From: Aurantiacibacter suaedae
GTDB lineage: Bacteria > Pseudomonadota > Alphaproteobacteria > Sphingomonadales > Sphingomonadaceae
Direction: 5' to 3'
DNA length: 64,000 nt
Assembly: GCF_005434915.1 (NCBI RefSeq)
Contig: NZ_SKCG01000001.1
Location: 992,001 to 1,056,000 of the forward strand
Position 1 is the first letter of the stretch. Every line of letters begins with the position of its first letter. Positions 1 to 7,897 of this stretch are shown in pieces. Below the pieces are notes generated by a model, which searched no databases, was not told where the DNA came from, and saw nothing but the letters and a program-made list of their open reading frames with translations. A program made the position numbers and the translations under genes.

Positions 1-1
1 A

Positions 2-1312
2 GCCGATCTGGCCGAACGGATGACGCAGGCCGAAGCCGAAGTCAGTTCCGCAAAGGAGCGGCTCGGTGAGTTGCCCGATCCGGCAGAGGGGCGCGCCGCG
101 CTCGAAACCGCGCGCGCGAAGAACGAGGCTGCGCGCGAAGCTCAACAAGCCGCGCTGGCCGCGCTAGCCGCGCACGACCAAGCGCTGGCCGTAGGGCGCG
201 AGCGCGTCTCGTCGCAACGCGCCGATATGAAGAGCTGGCAAGTGCGCGCGGGCGATGCGGCACAGCGGCTTGCCGGAATGGAAGCGCGGTTCGAGGAGAT
301 CGCCGAAGAACGCGCCATTGTCGCTGCCAAGCCAGCCGGGCTGATGCGCGAAATCGAAAGCGGCGAAGCGGTGCGCGAACGGCTCGGGGCCGAGCTGGCC
401 AAGGCCGACGAAGCCGTTGTCGCCGCCGACCAGCAGGCCCGCGAAGCAGACGCCCGCCTGCGCGAGGCGACCGAAGTGCTCGCCGCCGCCCGCGAACGGC
501 GCGCCGGGGCTGCCGCAAGGGCCGAAAACGAAGAAAGCCGCCGCGAGGAGATGGCGCGCCAGTCGGGTGAGCGCTTTCAATGCCCGCCGCCGCTGCTGGC
601 CGGTAAGTTCGGTTTCGAAACTGCGGCAGTGCGTAACACCGCGCAGGAAACCGAGGACCTGGAGAGGCTGGCCGCCAGCCGCGAGCGGATCGGTCCGGTC
701 AACCTCGTCGCCGCCGACGAACTGGTGCGGATCGAGGCCGAGCACGGCACCAGCGCCGAGGAGCAGGCCGAACTCGCAGAGGCGGTCAACCGTCTGCGCG
801 CCTCGATCGGCAACCTCAACCGCGAGGGCCGCGAGCGCTTGCGCGCCGCCTTCGAGGAGGTGAATGAGCACTTCCAGCGGCTGTTCACCCGCCTGTTCGA
901 GGGCGGCAAGGCGCACCTCGCGCTGATCGATTCGGACGATGTGCTGGAGGCAGGTCTCGAAATCTACGCCCAGCCACCGGGCAAACGGCTGCAGTCGCTG
1001 AGCCTGCTTTCGGGCGGCGAGCAGGCATTAACCGCAACCGCGCTTATTTTCGGGTTGTTCTTAACCAATCCGGCACCGATTTGCGTGCTCGACGAGGTAG
1101 ACGCGCCGCTCGACGATGCCAACATCGATCGCTTCTGCGACCTGCTGGTGACGATGACGCAGGAAACTGCCACGCGCTACCTTATCGTGACCCACAATGC
1201 GGTCACGATGAGCCGGATGCACCGCCTGTTCGGAGTCACCATGGTGGAACGCGGCGTATCGCGGCTAGTCAGCGTGGATTTGGGCCAAGCTGAACGGTTG
1301 GCGGCGGAGTAG
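2..1312 (+). CDS. smc: Chromosome segregation ATPase SMC, C-terminal part (5' truncated by window)
   Basis: SMC forms the long coiled-coil arm of the chromosome-organising condensin complex. The reading frame is open to the left edge, so only the C-terminal 436 residues are visible. The first ~180 residues are Ala/Glu/Arg-rich coiled coil, followed by the C-terminal ATPase head. The head carries the ABC signature LSGGE (codons near 1007) and a Walker B strand ICVLDEVDAPLDD with the catalytic Glu, then a D-loop and the switch His in the strand LIVTHN. This is the C-terminal half of the split ABC ATPase; the Walker A half lies outside the window. The gene ends two bases before the convergent marR stop codon. 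Confidence 0.95.
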   Translation, partial: ADLAERMTQAEAEVSSAKERLGELPDPAEGRAALETARAKNEAAREAQQAALAALAAHDQALAVGRERVSSQRADMKSWQVRAGDAAQRLAGMEARFEEIAEERAIVAAKPAGLMREIESGEAVRERLGAELAKADEAVVAADQQAREADARLREATEVLAAARERRAGAAARAENEESRREEMARQSGERFQCPPPLLAGKFGFETAAVRNTAQETEDLERLAASRERIGPVNLVAADELVRIEAEHGTSAEEQAELAEAVNRLRASIGNLNREGRERLRAAFEEVNEHFQRLFTRLFEGGKAHLALIDSDDVLEAGLEIYAQPPGKRLQSLSLLSGGEQALTATALIFGLFLTNPAPICVLDEVDAPLDDANIDRFCDLLVTMTQETATRYLIVTHNAVTMSRMHRLFGVTMVERGVSRLVSVDLGQAERLAAE

Positions 1313-1314
1313 GT

Positions 1315-1752
1315 TCAGTCGTTCTGGTCGCGCAACTGGCCGATAACCTTGCGCATGGTGGCAAGGAAAGCGGCCTCCTCTTCAGATGATAGCCCACTCA
1401 AAGCTGCCGCATTGACTGCTCCCGCAGCGGCAATGGCCTGCTCTCTCTTGGCCTGCGCCAGCGGGGTAAGCCGGATGCGCTGAACCCGCCCATCGTGCTC
1501 GTCCTGCTCACGCCGTATCAGGCCATCGCGCTCCATCCGGGTCAAGGTGTTCGCTACAGTAGCCTGTTCGATGTCGAGCCGTTCCCGCAATTCCTTCTGC
1601 GTCAGCCCATCGCCTTCCCATAGTTCAAGCAAGGCGGGAAAGGCACCGGTCGTCATCCCGGCGGGATTAATCTGCTTTGACAGGGCGCGCGCAAACAACC
1701 GTGCCATATGGTTGACGAGATAGCCGGCAGAGGTGTCTTTCGAGAACGCCAT
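1315..1752 (-). CDS. MarR family transcriptional regulator
   Basis: A 145-residue protein of typical MarR size. It has a winged helix in the middle: the helix-turn-helix region around GLTQKELRERLDIEQATVANTLTRM, then the wing DGLIRREQDEHDGRVQRI, with the conserved DxRxxxI-like pattern. Flanking helices would form the dimer interface. It is divergent from the membrane-protein gene starting at 1824, and the intervening 71 bp contains two palindromic candidate operators. The likely role is repressing itself and the divergent gene in response to a small ligand. The ligand cannot be read from the sequence. Confidence 0.9.
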   Translation of the reverse strand: MAFSKDTSAGYLVNHMARLFARALSKQINPAGMTTGAFPALLELWEGDGLTQKELRERLDIEQATVANTLTRMERDGLIRREQDEHDGRVQRIRLTPLAQAKREQAIAAAGAVNAAALSGLSSEEEAAFLATMRKVIGQLRDQND

Positions 1753-1771
1753 GTCGCGCCTCCTATACTTT

Positions 1772-1806
1772 CATAGCTGGCTATGCAAATATATAGCTAG
1801 CTATAT
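1772..1806. promoter_or_regulatory. Paired palindromic operators between marR and the membrane-protein gene
   Basis: ATATAGCTAGCTATAT at 1791-1806 is a perfect 16-bp palindrome. CATAGCTGGCTATG at 1772-1785 is the same core with only the central two bases unsymmetrical. Both share the half-site ATAGC/GCTAT, and their centres are about 20 bp apart, two helical turns. MarR dimers bind palindromes of this length in divergent promoters, so these are the probable sites of the adjacent MarR. That assignment is inferred from position and symmetry. Confidence 0.65.
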
Positions 1807-1823
1807 TGATTCGGAGAACGCGC

Positions 1824-2264
1824 ATGTTTCGTCTCGTCCATCCCCTTGCCGGGCTACTCGCCCTCGCAATCATCTGCCTATTCTGGACCGCGACTGTAAC
1901 TGTCGAGCTACTCGGCACTTCCGCCCAGGTCGCTGCTGTGAAGGGCGCCATTCCGTGGGGGTTTTTGATTCTCATCCCCGCTCTGATCGCCATAGGCGGT
2001 TCGGGTGAGCGACTCGCGCGCGACAGGCGTGGCCGGCTCCTTTCCACCAAGCAGCGGCGCATGAAGGTGATTGCCGCCAACGGTCTGCTGGTGCTGGTTC
2101 CCTGCGCATTGTGGCTCGCGGCAAGCGCCGCACAAGCGCGCTTCGATAGCCTCTTCGTAGCTGTTCAGGGTCTCGAGCTTCTTGCAGGCGGGCTAAATAT
2201 CGCCTTGCTATCGCTCAATTTTCGCGATGGTTTGCGCATGACGCGACGGTGGCCTGCGAAGTGA
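1824..2264 (+). CDS. Small four-helix membrane protein, MarR-divergent
   Basis: Not recognised as a named family. The 146-residue protein has four hydrophobic stretches (about residues 8-27, 38-57, 77-97 and 104-125) with basic loops, so it is an inner-membrane protein. The ATG at 1824 is preferred over an in-frame TTG at 1806 because CGGAG lies seven bases before it. The paired operators sit immediately upstream, so expression is probably controlled by the divergent MarR protein. In that arrangement the partner is often an efflux or stress-response membrane protein, but no transporter motif is visible here. Confidence 0.75.
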   Translation: MFRLVHPLAGLLALAIICLFWTATVTVELLGTSAQVAAVKGAIPWGFLILIPALIAIGGSGERLARDRRGRLLSTKQRRMKVIAANGLLVLVPCALWLAASAAQARFDSLFVAVQGLELLAGGLNIALLSLNFRDGLRMTRRWPAK

Positions 2265-2288
2265 CAGCGGCCGATGATCGGTGCGGCC

Positions 2289-2960
2289 TTACTTCACCGC
2301 AAACCAGATGACGTGGCGCGGCCCCTTGCCGTTGCTTCTTGCCCGCACGACCTGCTCGTCGACCTCGAACCGCGCCCGGCGCAGGCGCGCGGTAAAAGCC
2401 GGATCGGGCGCTGCGGACCAGATGGCAAGCACCCCGCCCGGCTTCAGCGCCCGCTTCGCAATCTGCAAGCCTTCGCGCGAATAGAGCCGCCCGTTGTCGT
2501 CGCGCACCAAGCCATCCGGCCCGTTGTCGACATCGAGCAAGATCGCATCGCAGCTGTTCGGGCGAATGCCCGCTATGGCCTCGGCCACGTCGGCCATGTG
2601 CAGCATCACGCGGGGGTCATCGAGGCAGCCGGTGGTCAGTTCGGCCATCGGGCCCTTCGCCCAGGCGATGATCTCGGGCACCAGCTCGGCCACGGCCACC
2701 CGTGCGTCCTTGCCCAGCACTTTCAGCGCCGCGCGCAGCGTAAAACCCATGCCATAGCCGCCGATCAGCCATTGCTGGTCGGGACGCCCCCTGAGACGCT
2801 CAGCGGTGACTGTTGCCAGCGCTTCTTCGGAGCCTGACATGCGGCTGTTCATCAGCTCGTTGCGGTCGAGCTGGATCATGAAATCGGCGCCGCGGCGCAT
2901 CAGGCGCAATTCCGCGCCGCCGGGCACTTGCGCCGTATCGAGGTGTTCAAGCGGGATCAT
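2289..2960 (-). CDS. Spermidine synthase-like SAM-dependent methyltransferase-fold protein
   Basis: A 223-residue protein with the Rossmann-like SAM-binding fold seen in the spermidine synthase superfamily. It has the glycine-rich loop IGGYGMGFTLRAAL, an acidic residue after strand 2 (VAVAELVPEIIAW), and the strand-4 motif CDAILLDVDNGPDGL. The N-terminal tetramerisation domain of true spermidine synthase is very short and no putrescine pocket can be identified. It may therefore be a methyltransferase-fold protein of unknown substrate. It is a monocistronic unit between the membrane-protein gene and the carbonic anhydrase gene. Confidence 0.75.
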   Translation of the reverse strand: MIPLEHLDTAQVPGGAELRLMRRGADFMIQLDRNELMNSRMSGSEEALATVTAERLRGRPDQQWLIGGYGMGFTLRAALKVLGKDARVAVAELVPEIIAWAKGPMAELTTGCLDDPRVMLHMADVAEAIAGIRPNSCDAILLDVDNGPDGLVRDDNGRLYSREGLQIAKRALKPGGVLAIWSAAPDPAFTARLRRARFEVDEQVVRARSNGKGPRHVIWFAVK

Positions 2961-3001
2961 CGCCCCGCCCTAGCCCCGCTTCGCGCCCTTTGGCCAGAGC
3001 C

Positions 3002-3751
3002 TTAGCGCGAAGCCACCAACAGGCGTCCGTTAAGCGGCTGAGCGGGGCGCGCATTGTCGTGCATGATCGCGCGCAACTGCGCCATCTGCGCTTCGCTCGC
3101 CTCGACCGGCTTCGCCGCTACATGCCAGTTCACCCCTTCGGTGCAGGGCGGCGTCGTCAGCGAGCCCATATAGCGATAGACCGAAATTCCAGGCTCACCG
3201 TGCGGGAGCAGCTTTGCGGGGTCGAACACCACATCGGCCTGCTCGATCGGCCCGCTCTCCGCCTGGGGCGCCGCGTCGATAAGCTTTTGCAGTTCGGCAT
3301 TGAATGCGCCCCAGGTGAAAAGCACGCCGAGAACCGCAAGCTCACCGGTGTCGCTCGCATGGACGAAGTGCGCCTCAAGCGGGAAATGGCGGCGGTTGAG
3401 CGTGTGTTCGGACAGGGCGTGAAAATGCATCTGCATCAGGCGGAAGGTCTTGGTGCCGCTCTGCATGGTGGAGCCGCCCGGCACATTTGCCTGAACGGTG
3501 TGCCCATTGTTGAGGATCGTCAAAGGTGCCGCGTGATAGCTGGTCGACACGCTCACCGCCCCGGTTGTGTTGGCCTCACCAAGATCGACCGGCGATTGCA
3601 TGGTACCAGTCGCGCAGATCGAAAATGTCGGATCCAGATCGCCCCAGCGGGCAGCGCCGTGTTCGCCCTCATAAGCCCATTCAGATGCCCAGGCTGACGA
3701 GCACACGATCATCGAACTGGCCACAAGTGCGGCCTGCAAATGCTTAATCAC
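3002..3751 (-). CDS. Periplasmic alpha-class carbonic anhydrase
   Basis: Hydrates CO2 to bicarbonate. The 249-residue product starts at a GTG with AGGGGGAA upstream and begins with a signal peptide ending near SSAWA, so it is exported. The three zinc ligands of alpha carbonic anhydrases are present: His109 and His111 in QMHFHALSEH, and His128 in LEAHFVH. The SLTTPPCTEGVNW motif contains the Thr that orients the zinc-bound hydroxide. Cys46 and the Cys of PPCTEG are placed to form the usual disulfide. Confidence 0.92.
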   Translation of the reverse strand: MIKHLQAALVASSMIVCSSAWASEWAYEGEHGAARWGDLDPTFSICATGTMQSPVDLGEANTTGAVSVSTSYHAAPLTILNNGHTVQANVPGGSTMQSGTKTFRLMQMHFHALSEHTLNRRHFPLEAHFVHASDTGELAVLGVLFTWGAFNAELQKLIDAAPQAESGPIEQADVVFDPAKLLPHGEPGISVYRYMGSLTTPPCTEGVNWHVAAKPVEASEAQMAQLRAIMHDNARPAQPLNGRLLVASR

Positions 3752-3829
3752 CTTGAACTTCCCCCTTCTTTGCGCGCCACTGCATAGGCAAAGAGAGGAG
3801 AAAGTTGCTTGGGAGCAATCTACGCAGAA

Positions 3830-4618
3830 CTACTTGGCTTCGGGCGGTATCCAGTCAGGCAAAGGATCGATCACTGCATAGCTTTCCTTGCTCGGCTTGC
3901 CATCCAGCGGTGGCAGCTCGATCACCGGGCGCGGAACTTTCGATTCGGGGATACGGTCGATCAGATTGCGGATCAGGGTCAGACGGCCCTGCTTCTGATC
4001 GTTGAAGTCCACCAGCGTCCAGGGCGCGTTTTGCGTATGCGTGGCGCGTAACATCGCCTCGCGCGCCTGGGTATAGCCGTCGTATCGTGCGCGGCTGGCG
4101 ACATCGATCGGCGAGAGCTTCCACCCCTTAAGCGGATCGTCGCGCCGCTCGGCGAAGCGTTCCTCCTGCTTGGTCTGATCGGTCGTCAGCCAATATTTGA
4201 CGAGGATGATGCCATCGTCGGTGAGCAGTTTTTCAAAGGTCGGCGTGGCCTGGAGGAAGGCATCCACCTCGTCCTCGCTGGCAAACCCCATCACCCGCTC
4301 GACCCCGGCGCGGTTGTACCACGAACGATCGAACAAGACGATTTCGCCTGATGTCGGCAGATGCTCGACATAACGCTGGAAATACCACTGCCCGGCCTCG
4401 CGCTCAGTCGGTTTGCCGAGCGCCACGGTGCGGACATGGCGCGGGTTGAGATGTTTGCGGATGGCGGCAATCACGCCGCCCTTGCCCGCGCTGTCGCGCC
4501 CTTCGAACAGGACCACGATGCGCGCGCCGGTGTCGGCCACCCAGCGCGCGAGATCGACCAGCTCGCGGCTCATGTGTTTGAGCGCGTGCTTATACTCCTG
4601 CTTGCCGAGCTTGCTCAA
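3830..4618 (-). CDS. ppk2: Polyphosphate kinase 2
   Basis: PPK2 enzymes move phosphate between polyphosphate and nucleotides, usually making NTP or NDP from polyphosphate. The 262-residue single-domain protein has Walker A FEGRDSAGKGG (about residues 38-48), Walker B plus lid start LFDRSWYNRAGVERVMGF (about 95-112), and an Arg-rich lid with KQEERFAERRDDPLKGWK. These match class I/III single-domain PPK2. The predicted start is TTG. It lies nine bases downstream of soxR on the same strand and could be co-transcribed with it. Which nucleotide is used cannot be decided here. Confidence 0.93.
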   Translation of the reverse strand: MSKLGKQEYKHALKHMSRELVDLARWVADTGARIVVLFEGRDSAGKGGVIAAIRKHLNPRHVRTVALGKPTEREAGQWYFQRYVEHLPTSGEIVLFDRSWYNRAGVERVMGFASEDEVDAFLQATPTFEKLLTDDGIILVKYWLTTDQTKQEERFAERRDDPLKGWKLSPIDVASRARYDGYTQAREAMLRATHTQNAPWTLVDFNDQKQGRLTLIRNLIDRIPESKVPRPVIELPPLDGKPSKESYAVIDPLPDWIPPEAK

Positions 4619-4627
4619 TCCGGCGGC

Positions 4628-5119
4628 CTAATCGAGCACCATGCGCGGGCCGGTGCCGGTCCTGCCCATGCGGTCGTCCTTGTTGTAGAGCTGACACTTG
4701 TCGAGACTGAGGCAGCCACAGCCGATGCAGTCGTCAAGCTTGGCGCGGGTGCGGGTGAGGAGCGTGATCTTCTCGTCGATCGCCGCGCGCATCCGCTGCG
4801 AGAGCTGCCGCCAATCGAGCACTGAAGGCGTGCGCCCCTGCGGCAGGCTGGCGAGCTGTTCTTCGATCTCTAGCAGCGAGAGGCCAAGCTTCTGCGCGAT
4901 CAGCACGAAGCTGACGCGGCGAATGTCCGAGCGCAGGAAGCGGCGCTGGTTTCCGTTGGTACGGAACGACCGGATCAGGCCCTTGTCCTCGTAAAAACGT
5001 AAGGCCGAGACGGCCACGCCCGTGCGCGCGGCCAGTTGGCCGATGGAAATGACGTCGTTCTTGGTGACGCTGGCACCCAGCTGATGGGCTGGCGCCGATA
5101 CTCGTGCTGCTGTTTCCAC
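4628..5119 (-). CDS. soxR: Redox-sensitive MerR-family activator SoxR
   Basis: SoxR senses redox-active compounds through a [2Fe-2S] cluster and activates promoters by DNA distortion. The 163-residue protein has a MerR helix-turn-helix (ISIGQLAARTGVAVSALRFYE, residues ~25-44), a dimerisation helix, and the diagnostic cluster motif C-x2-C-x-C-x5-C at Cys131, Cys134, Cys136 and Cys142. The N-terminus is about 20 residues longer than in E. coli SoxR, so a later start is possible. A canonical SoxR box lies upstream at 5152-5169, and the gene is divergent from the VOC gene that box appears to control. Confidence 0.95.
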   Translation of the reverse strand: METAARVSAPAHQLGASVTKNDVISIGQLAARTGVAVSALRFYEDKGLIRSFRTNGNQRRFLRSDIRRVSFVLIAQKLGLSLLEIEEQLASLPQGRTPSVLDWRQLSQRMRAAIDEKITLLTRTRAKLDDCIGCGCLSLDKCQLYNKDDRMGRTGTGPRMVLD

Positions 5120-5147
5120 TATTTGCAGACCCTCTGTCGAATCACGA

Positions 5148-5178
5148 TTGACCTCAAGTTAACTTGAGGTGGTATCCC
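5148..5178 (+). promoter_or_regulatory. SoxR-dependent promoter with SoxR box
   Basis: A perfect 18-bp palindrome, CCTCAAGTTAACTTGAGG, at 5152-5169 is the classical SoxR operator core known from the E. coli soxS promoter. It lies between a -35 TTGACC (5148-5153) and a -10 TATCCC (5173-5178), spaced 19 bp apart. That overlong spacer is the hallmark of MerR-family activated promoters. The orientation points to the VOC gene starting at 5207. Because the operator is symmetric, it could also influence divergent soxR expression. Confidence 0.9.
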
Positions 5179-5206
5179 CGGCAAGAGTTGATTCGGAGGA
5201 CCAAAA

Positions 5207-5629
5207 TTGGCAGATTTCAGTACATCTCACCGAGAGGCGCATATTTCTCACCGTTCAATAGCGAATGCGAGAATCGAACATGTCAATCTCACCGTAAGTA
5301 ATATCCACCGGTCCGCAAGCCTGTTCAAGGATCTTTGCGGCTGGGATAAGCGCTGGCAAGGCGAGGCGATAAACGGCGGAACGTCTATGCACGTGGGGTC
5401 GCAAGACGCTTATCTTGCGCTGTACAGCGACGGCGGCAACCATAGCGGCCAGCCAAAGGGGCGGCCGCTCAACCATGTCGGCATCGAGGTAGAGGATCTG
5501 GAGGCGGCCGAGCAGGTAGTCCGGTTCCACGGCCTCGTCCCGTTCGACCACGCCGACTATGAACCTGGCCGAAGGTTTTACTTCTTCGACTGGGACGGGA
5601 TCGAGTTCGAGGTCGTCTGCTACCAGTAG
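5207..5629 (+). CDS. VOC (glyoxalase/bleomycin-resistance) family protein under SoxR control
   Basis: A 140-residue vicinal-oxygen-chelate fold protein. The first beta-alpha-beta-beta-beta module begins with IEHVNLTVSNIHRSASLF, and the second with LNHVGIEVEDLEAAEQVV and ends in YFFDWDGIEFEVVCY. The metal-type residues His (IEHVNL), His (LNHVGI) and Glu (GIEFEV) are in the expected positions. The TTG at 5207 is taken as start because GGAGGA lies six bases upstream. Its promoter carries a perfect SoxR box, so it is probably induced by redox-cycling chemicals. The chemistry (glyoxalase, dioxygenase or drug binding) is unknown. Confidence 0.85.
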   Translation: MADFSTSHREAHISHRSIANARIEHVNLTVSNIHRSASLFKDLCGWDKRWQGEAINGGTSMHVGSQDAYLALYSDGGNHSGQPKGRPLNHVGIEVEDLEAAEQVVRFHGLVPFDHADYEPGRRFYFFDWDGIEFEVVCYQ

Positions 5630-5653
5630 GCAGCCAGCGCTCAGCGGGGCGGC

Positions 5654-7042
5654 CTAGAAGCTGTTGGCCTCGTAAAGTCGGTTGATATCGCCGCCCCATT
5701 CACCCGCGAACTTCTCCAGCAGCGCTTCGGCCGGCACCTTGCCGCGCTCGACGATCTCACGCAGCGGATCGAGGAAGCCGCTCTCGTTGTCGCCCATCGA
5801 GTTGCTGCGCCCGCGCGCAACGAGGCCAGCATGAGCGATCTCGAGCACTTCGCGCGACAACTCGCGCAAAGTGCCTCCGCCCGGCACCGGAGCCGCCAGC
5901 CCCTGCGCCGGGACCGCGTCGCGCAGCGCCTCGCGCTCTTCCATGGTCCAGTGTTTGACCAGATCCCACGCCGCATCGAGCGCGGTCTGGTCGTAAAGCA
6001 GGCCGACCCACAGCGCAGGCAGCGCGCAGATACGGTTCCACGGCCCGCCATCGGCACCGCGCATTTCGAGGAAGCTCTTCAGACGCACTTCAGGGAAAGC
6101 CGTGCTGAGGTGGTCCTCCCAGTCGGACGCGGTCGGCAATTCACCAGGAAGCACAGGCAGCTCGCCCTTGAGGAAATCGCGAAACGACTGGCCCGCCGCA
6201 TCGATATAGCGGCCATTGCGGAAGACGAAGTACATCGGCACATCGAGCATGTAATCGACATAGCGCTCGTAGCCGAAGCCCTCGTCGAACACGAAGGGCA
6301 GCATACCGGTGCGCTGGGGATCGGTGTCGGTCCAGATGTGGCTGCGATAGGAAAGGAAGCCGTTGGGCTGGCCCTCTGTGAAGGGCGAATTGGCGAACAG
6401 CGCCGTGGCGACCGGCTGCAAGGCAAGGCCCGTGCGGAACTTCTGCGCCATGTCGGCCTCGCTCGAATAGTCGAGGTTCACCTGAATGGTGCACGTCCGC
6501 AGCATCATGTCGAGACCGAGATTGCCCACCCGCGGCATGTGCTGCTTCATGATCTCATAGCGCTGCTTGGGCATGATCGGCAGCTCGTCGCGCGCCTTGT
6601 CGGGCCACATGCCGAGGCCGAGGAAGCCGACCCCGAACTTCTCGCCCACCGCACGACACTGGTCGAGATGGCGGCCCGTTTCGGCGCAGGTCTGGTGGAG
6701 GCTTTCGAGCGGCGCGCCCGACAGTTCGAGCTGACCCGCCGGTTCGAGGCTGATTGTACCATCGGAGCCTGACATTGCGATCACGTCTGGCGTGCCGTCA
6801 GGCCCTTCCTCGATCACCGGCTCCCAGCCGAATTCCTGCATGGCCAGAAGGATATCGCGGATGCCGCCTGGTTCGTGATAGCTCGGGGCGGCCTTGTCGC
6901 TGCGGCGATAGACGAGCTTTTCATGCTCGGTCCCGATCCGCCAACGCGCGGCGGGCTTTTCGCCTGCCTGCATCGGTTCAATCAATTGTGCGCGGCTTTC
7001 AATCCGCGGTTCATCTGCTCCTGAAGCCTTACGCGTGCTCAT
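5654..7042 (-). CDS. gshA: Glutamate-cysteine ligase (GCS2/plant type)
   Basis: Catalyses the first step of glutathione synthesis, ATP-dependent joining of glutamate and cysteine. The 462-residue length and motifs fit the alphaproteobacterial/plant clade: RIGTEHEKLVYR near the N-terminus, GTISLEPAGQLELSGAP, the nucleotide-site segment MMLRTCTIQVNLDYSSE, and FLEMRGADGGPWNRICALPALWVG. The start is supported by the usual Met-Ser-Thr-Arg N-terminus of this group. It lies downstream of rsmE's partner ubiA locus, with rsmE on the same strand 57 bases past its start side. This gshA-rsmE-ubiA neighbourhood is common in alphaproteobacteria. Confidence 0.95.
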   Translation of the reverse strand: MSTRKASGADEPRIESRAQLIEPMQAGEKPAARWRIGTEHEKLVYRRSDKAAPSYHEPGGIRDILLAMQEFGWEPVIEEGPDGTPDVIAMSGSDGTISLEPAGQLELSGAPLESLHQTCAETGRHLDQCRAVGEKFGVGFLGLGMWPDKARDELPIMPKQRYEIMKQHMPRVGNLGLDMMLRTCTIQVNLDYSSEADMAQKFRTGLALQPVATALFANSPFTEGQPNGFLSYRSHIWTDTDPQRTGMLPFVFDEGFGYERYVDYMLDVPMYFVFRNGRYIDAAGQSFRDFLKGELPVLPGELPTASDWEDHLSTAFPEVRLKSFLEMRGADGGPWNRICALPALWVGLLYDQTALDAAWDLVKHWTMEEREALRDAVPAQGLAAPVPGGGTLRELSREVLEIAHAGLVARGRSNSMGDNESGFLDPLREIVERGKVPAEALLEKFAGEWGGDINRLYEANSF

Positions 7043-7099
7043 TATCCGGCCCCTAGCGCAAAAGTGGCGCTGTGCCAGCGCTCAATTCGATCTGCCGCT

Positions 7100-7861
7100 T
7101 CATGCCCAGTCCCCCGCAAGCCCCATGAACAGGGCACTGGCCGCGATGGCGGCGGTCTCGCCGCGCAGGATGCGCGGCCCGAGCGAGATGGGTTGTGTTT
7201 GTGGCAAGGCAAGGACTGCCGCGCGTTCGGCCTCGTCAAATCCGCCCTCCGGCCCGATCAGCAAGGCGGCAGGGCCTTGGTGTTGTGCGAAAGCTTGAGC
7301 GGCAGGCGGGCCACCCGTCTCGTCGGCGAAGAACAGGGTGCGCTCGGCAGGCCAGTCGCACAGCAGGGCATCGAGTTTCGCGGGTTCGGCCAGCTCGGGC
7401 AGGGCTGTGCGCGCGCATTGCTCAGCGGCTTCGACGAGGATCGTGCGGGCGCGCTCGGGGTTGAGCTTGTCGGCCACGCAGCGGCGCATGATCACCGGTT
7501 GCACCCGCGCCGCGCCCAGTTCGCTGGCCTTTTCGAGCACGATGTCGAAACGGTCTTTCTTAAGCAGCGCGGGGCAGAGCCAGAAATCGGGCACCTGTTC
7601 GCGCGGGCGGAGCATCTGATCGGCCACCAGCGTGACCTCGCGCTTGCTCGCAGCCTCGACACGCGTGGCCCATTCACCTGTCACATCGTCACACAAGATC
7701 ACCGCGTCGCCCACATTTACGCGCATCACACGCCCGAGATAGTGCGCTTGTGGGCCATCGATAATCACCTGCGCGCCCTCGCCCAGCTCCTGCGTGACGA
7801 ACAGGCGCGGCGCGCTTCTGGGCGGCCATGCGGGGGTTTTGGGGGAATGCTGATCGGCCAT
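7100..7861 (-). CDS. rsmE: 16S rRNA (uracil-1498-N3)-methyltransferase
   Basis: Methylates U1498 in the decoding region of 16S rRNA. The 253-residue protein has an N-terminal PUA-like domain (RLFVTQELGEGAQVIIDGPQAHYLGRVMRVNVGD) and a C-terminal SPOUT trefoil-knot domain. The knot shows LLIGPEGGFDEAE and ISLGPRILRGETAAIAA, which bind SAM. It is transcribed towards gshA and divergently from ubiA, with 36 bp between the start codons, so the two genes share a compact promoter region. Confidence 0.94.
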   Translation of the reverse strand: MADQHSPKTPAWPPRSAPRLFVTQELGEGAQVIIDGPQAHYLGRVMRVNVGDAVILCDDVTGEWATRVEAASKREVTLVADQMLRPREQVPDFWLCPALLKKDRFDIVLEKASELGAARVQPVIMRRCVADKLNPERARTILVEAAEQCARTALPELAEPAKLDALLCDWPAERTLFFADETGGPPAAQAFAQHQGPAALLIGPEGGFDEAERAAVLALPQTQPISLGPRILRGETAAIAASALFMGLAGDWA

Positions 7862-7897
7862 TGTCTCACCCTATAGGAAGGGTGTAGCGCCAGCGCC

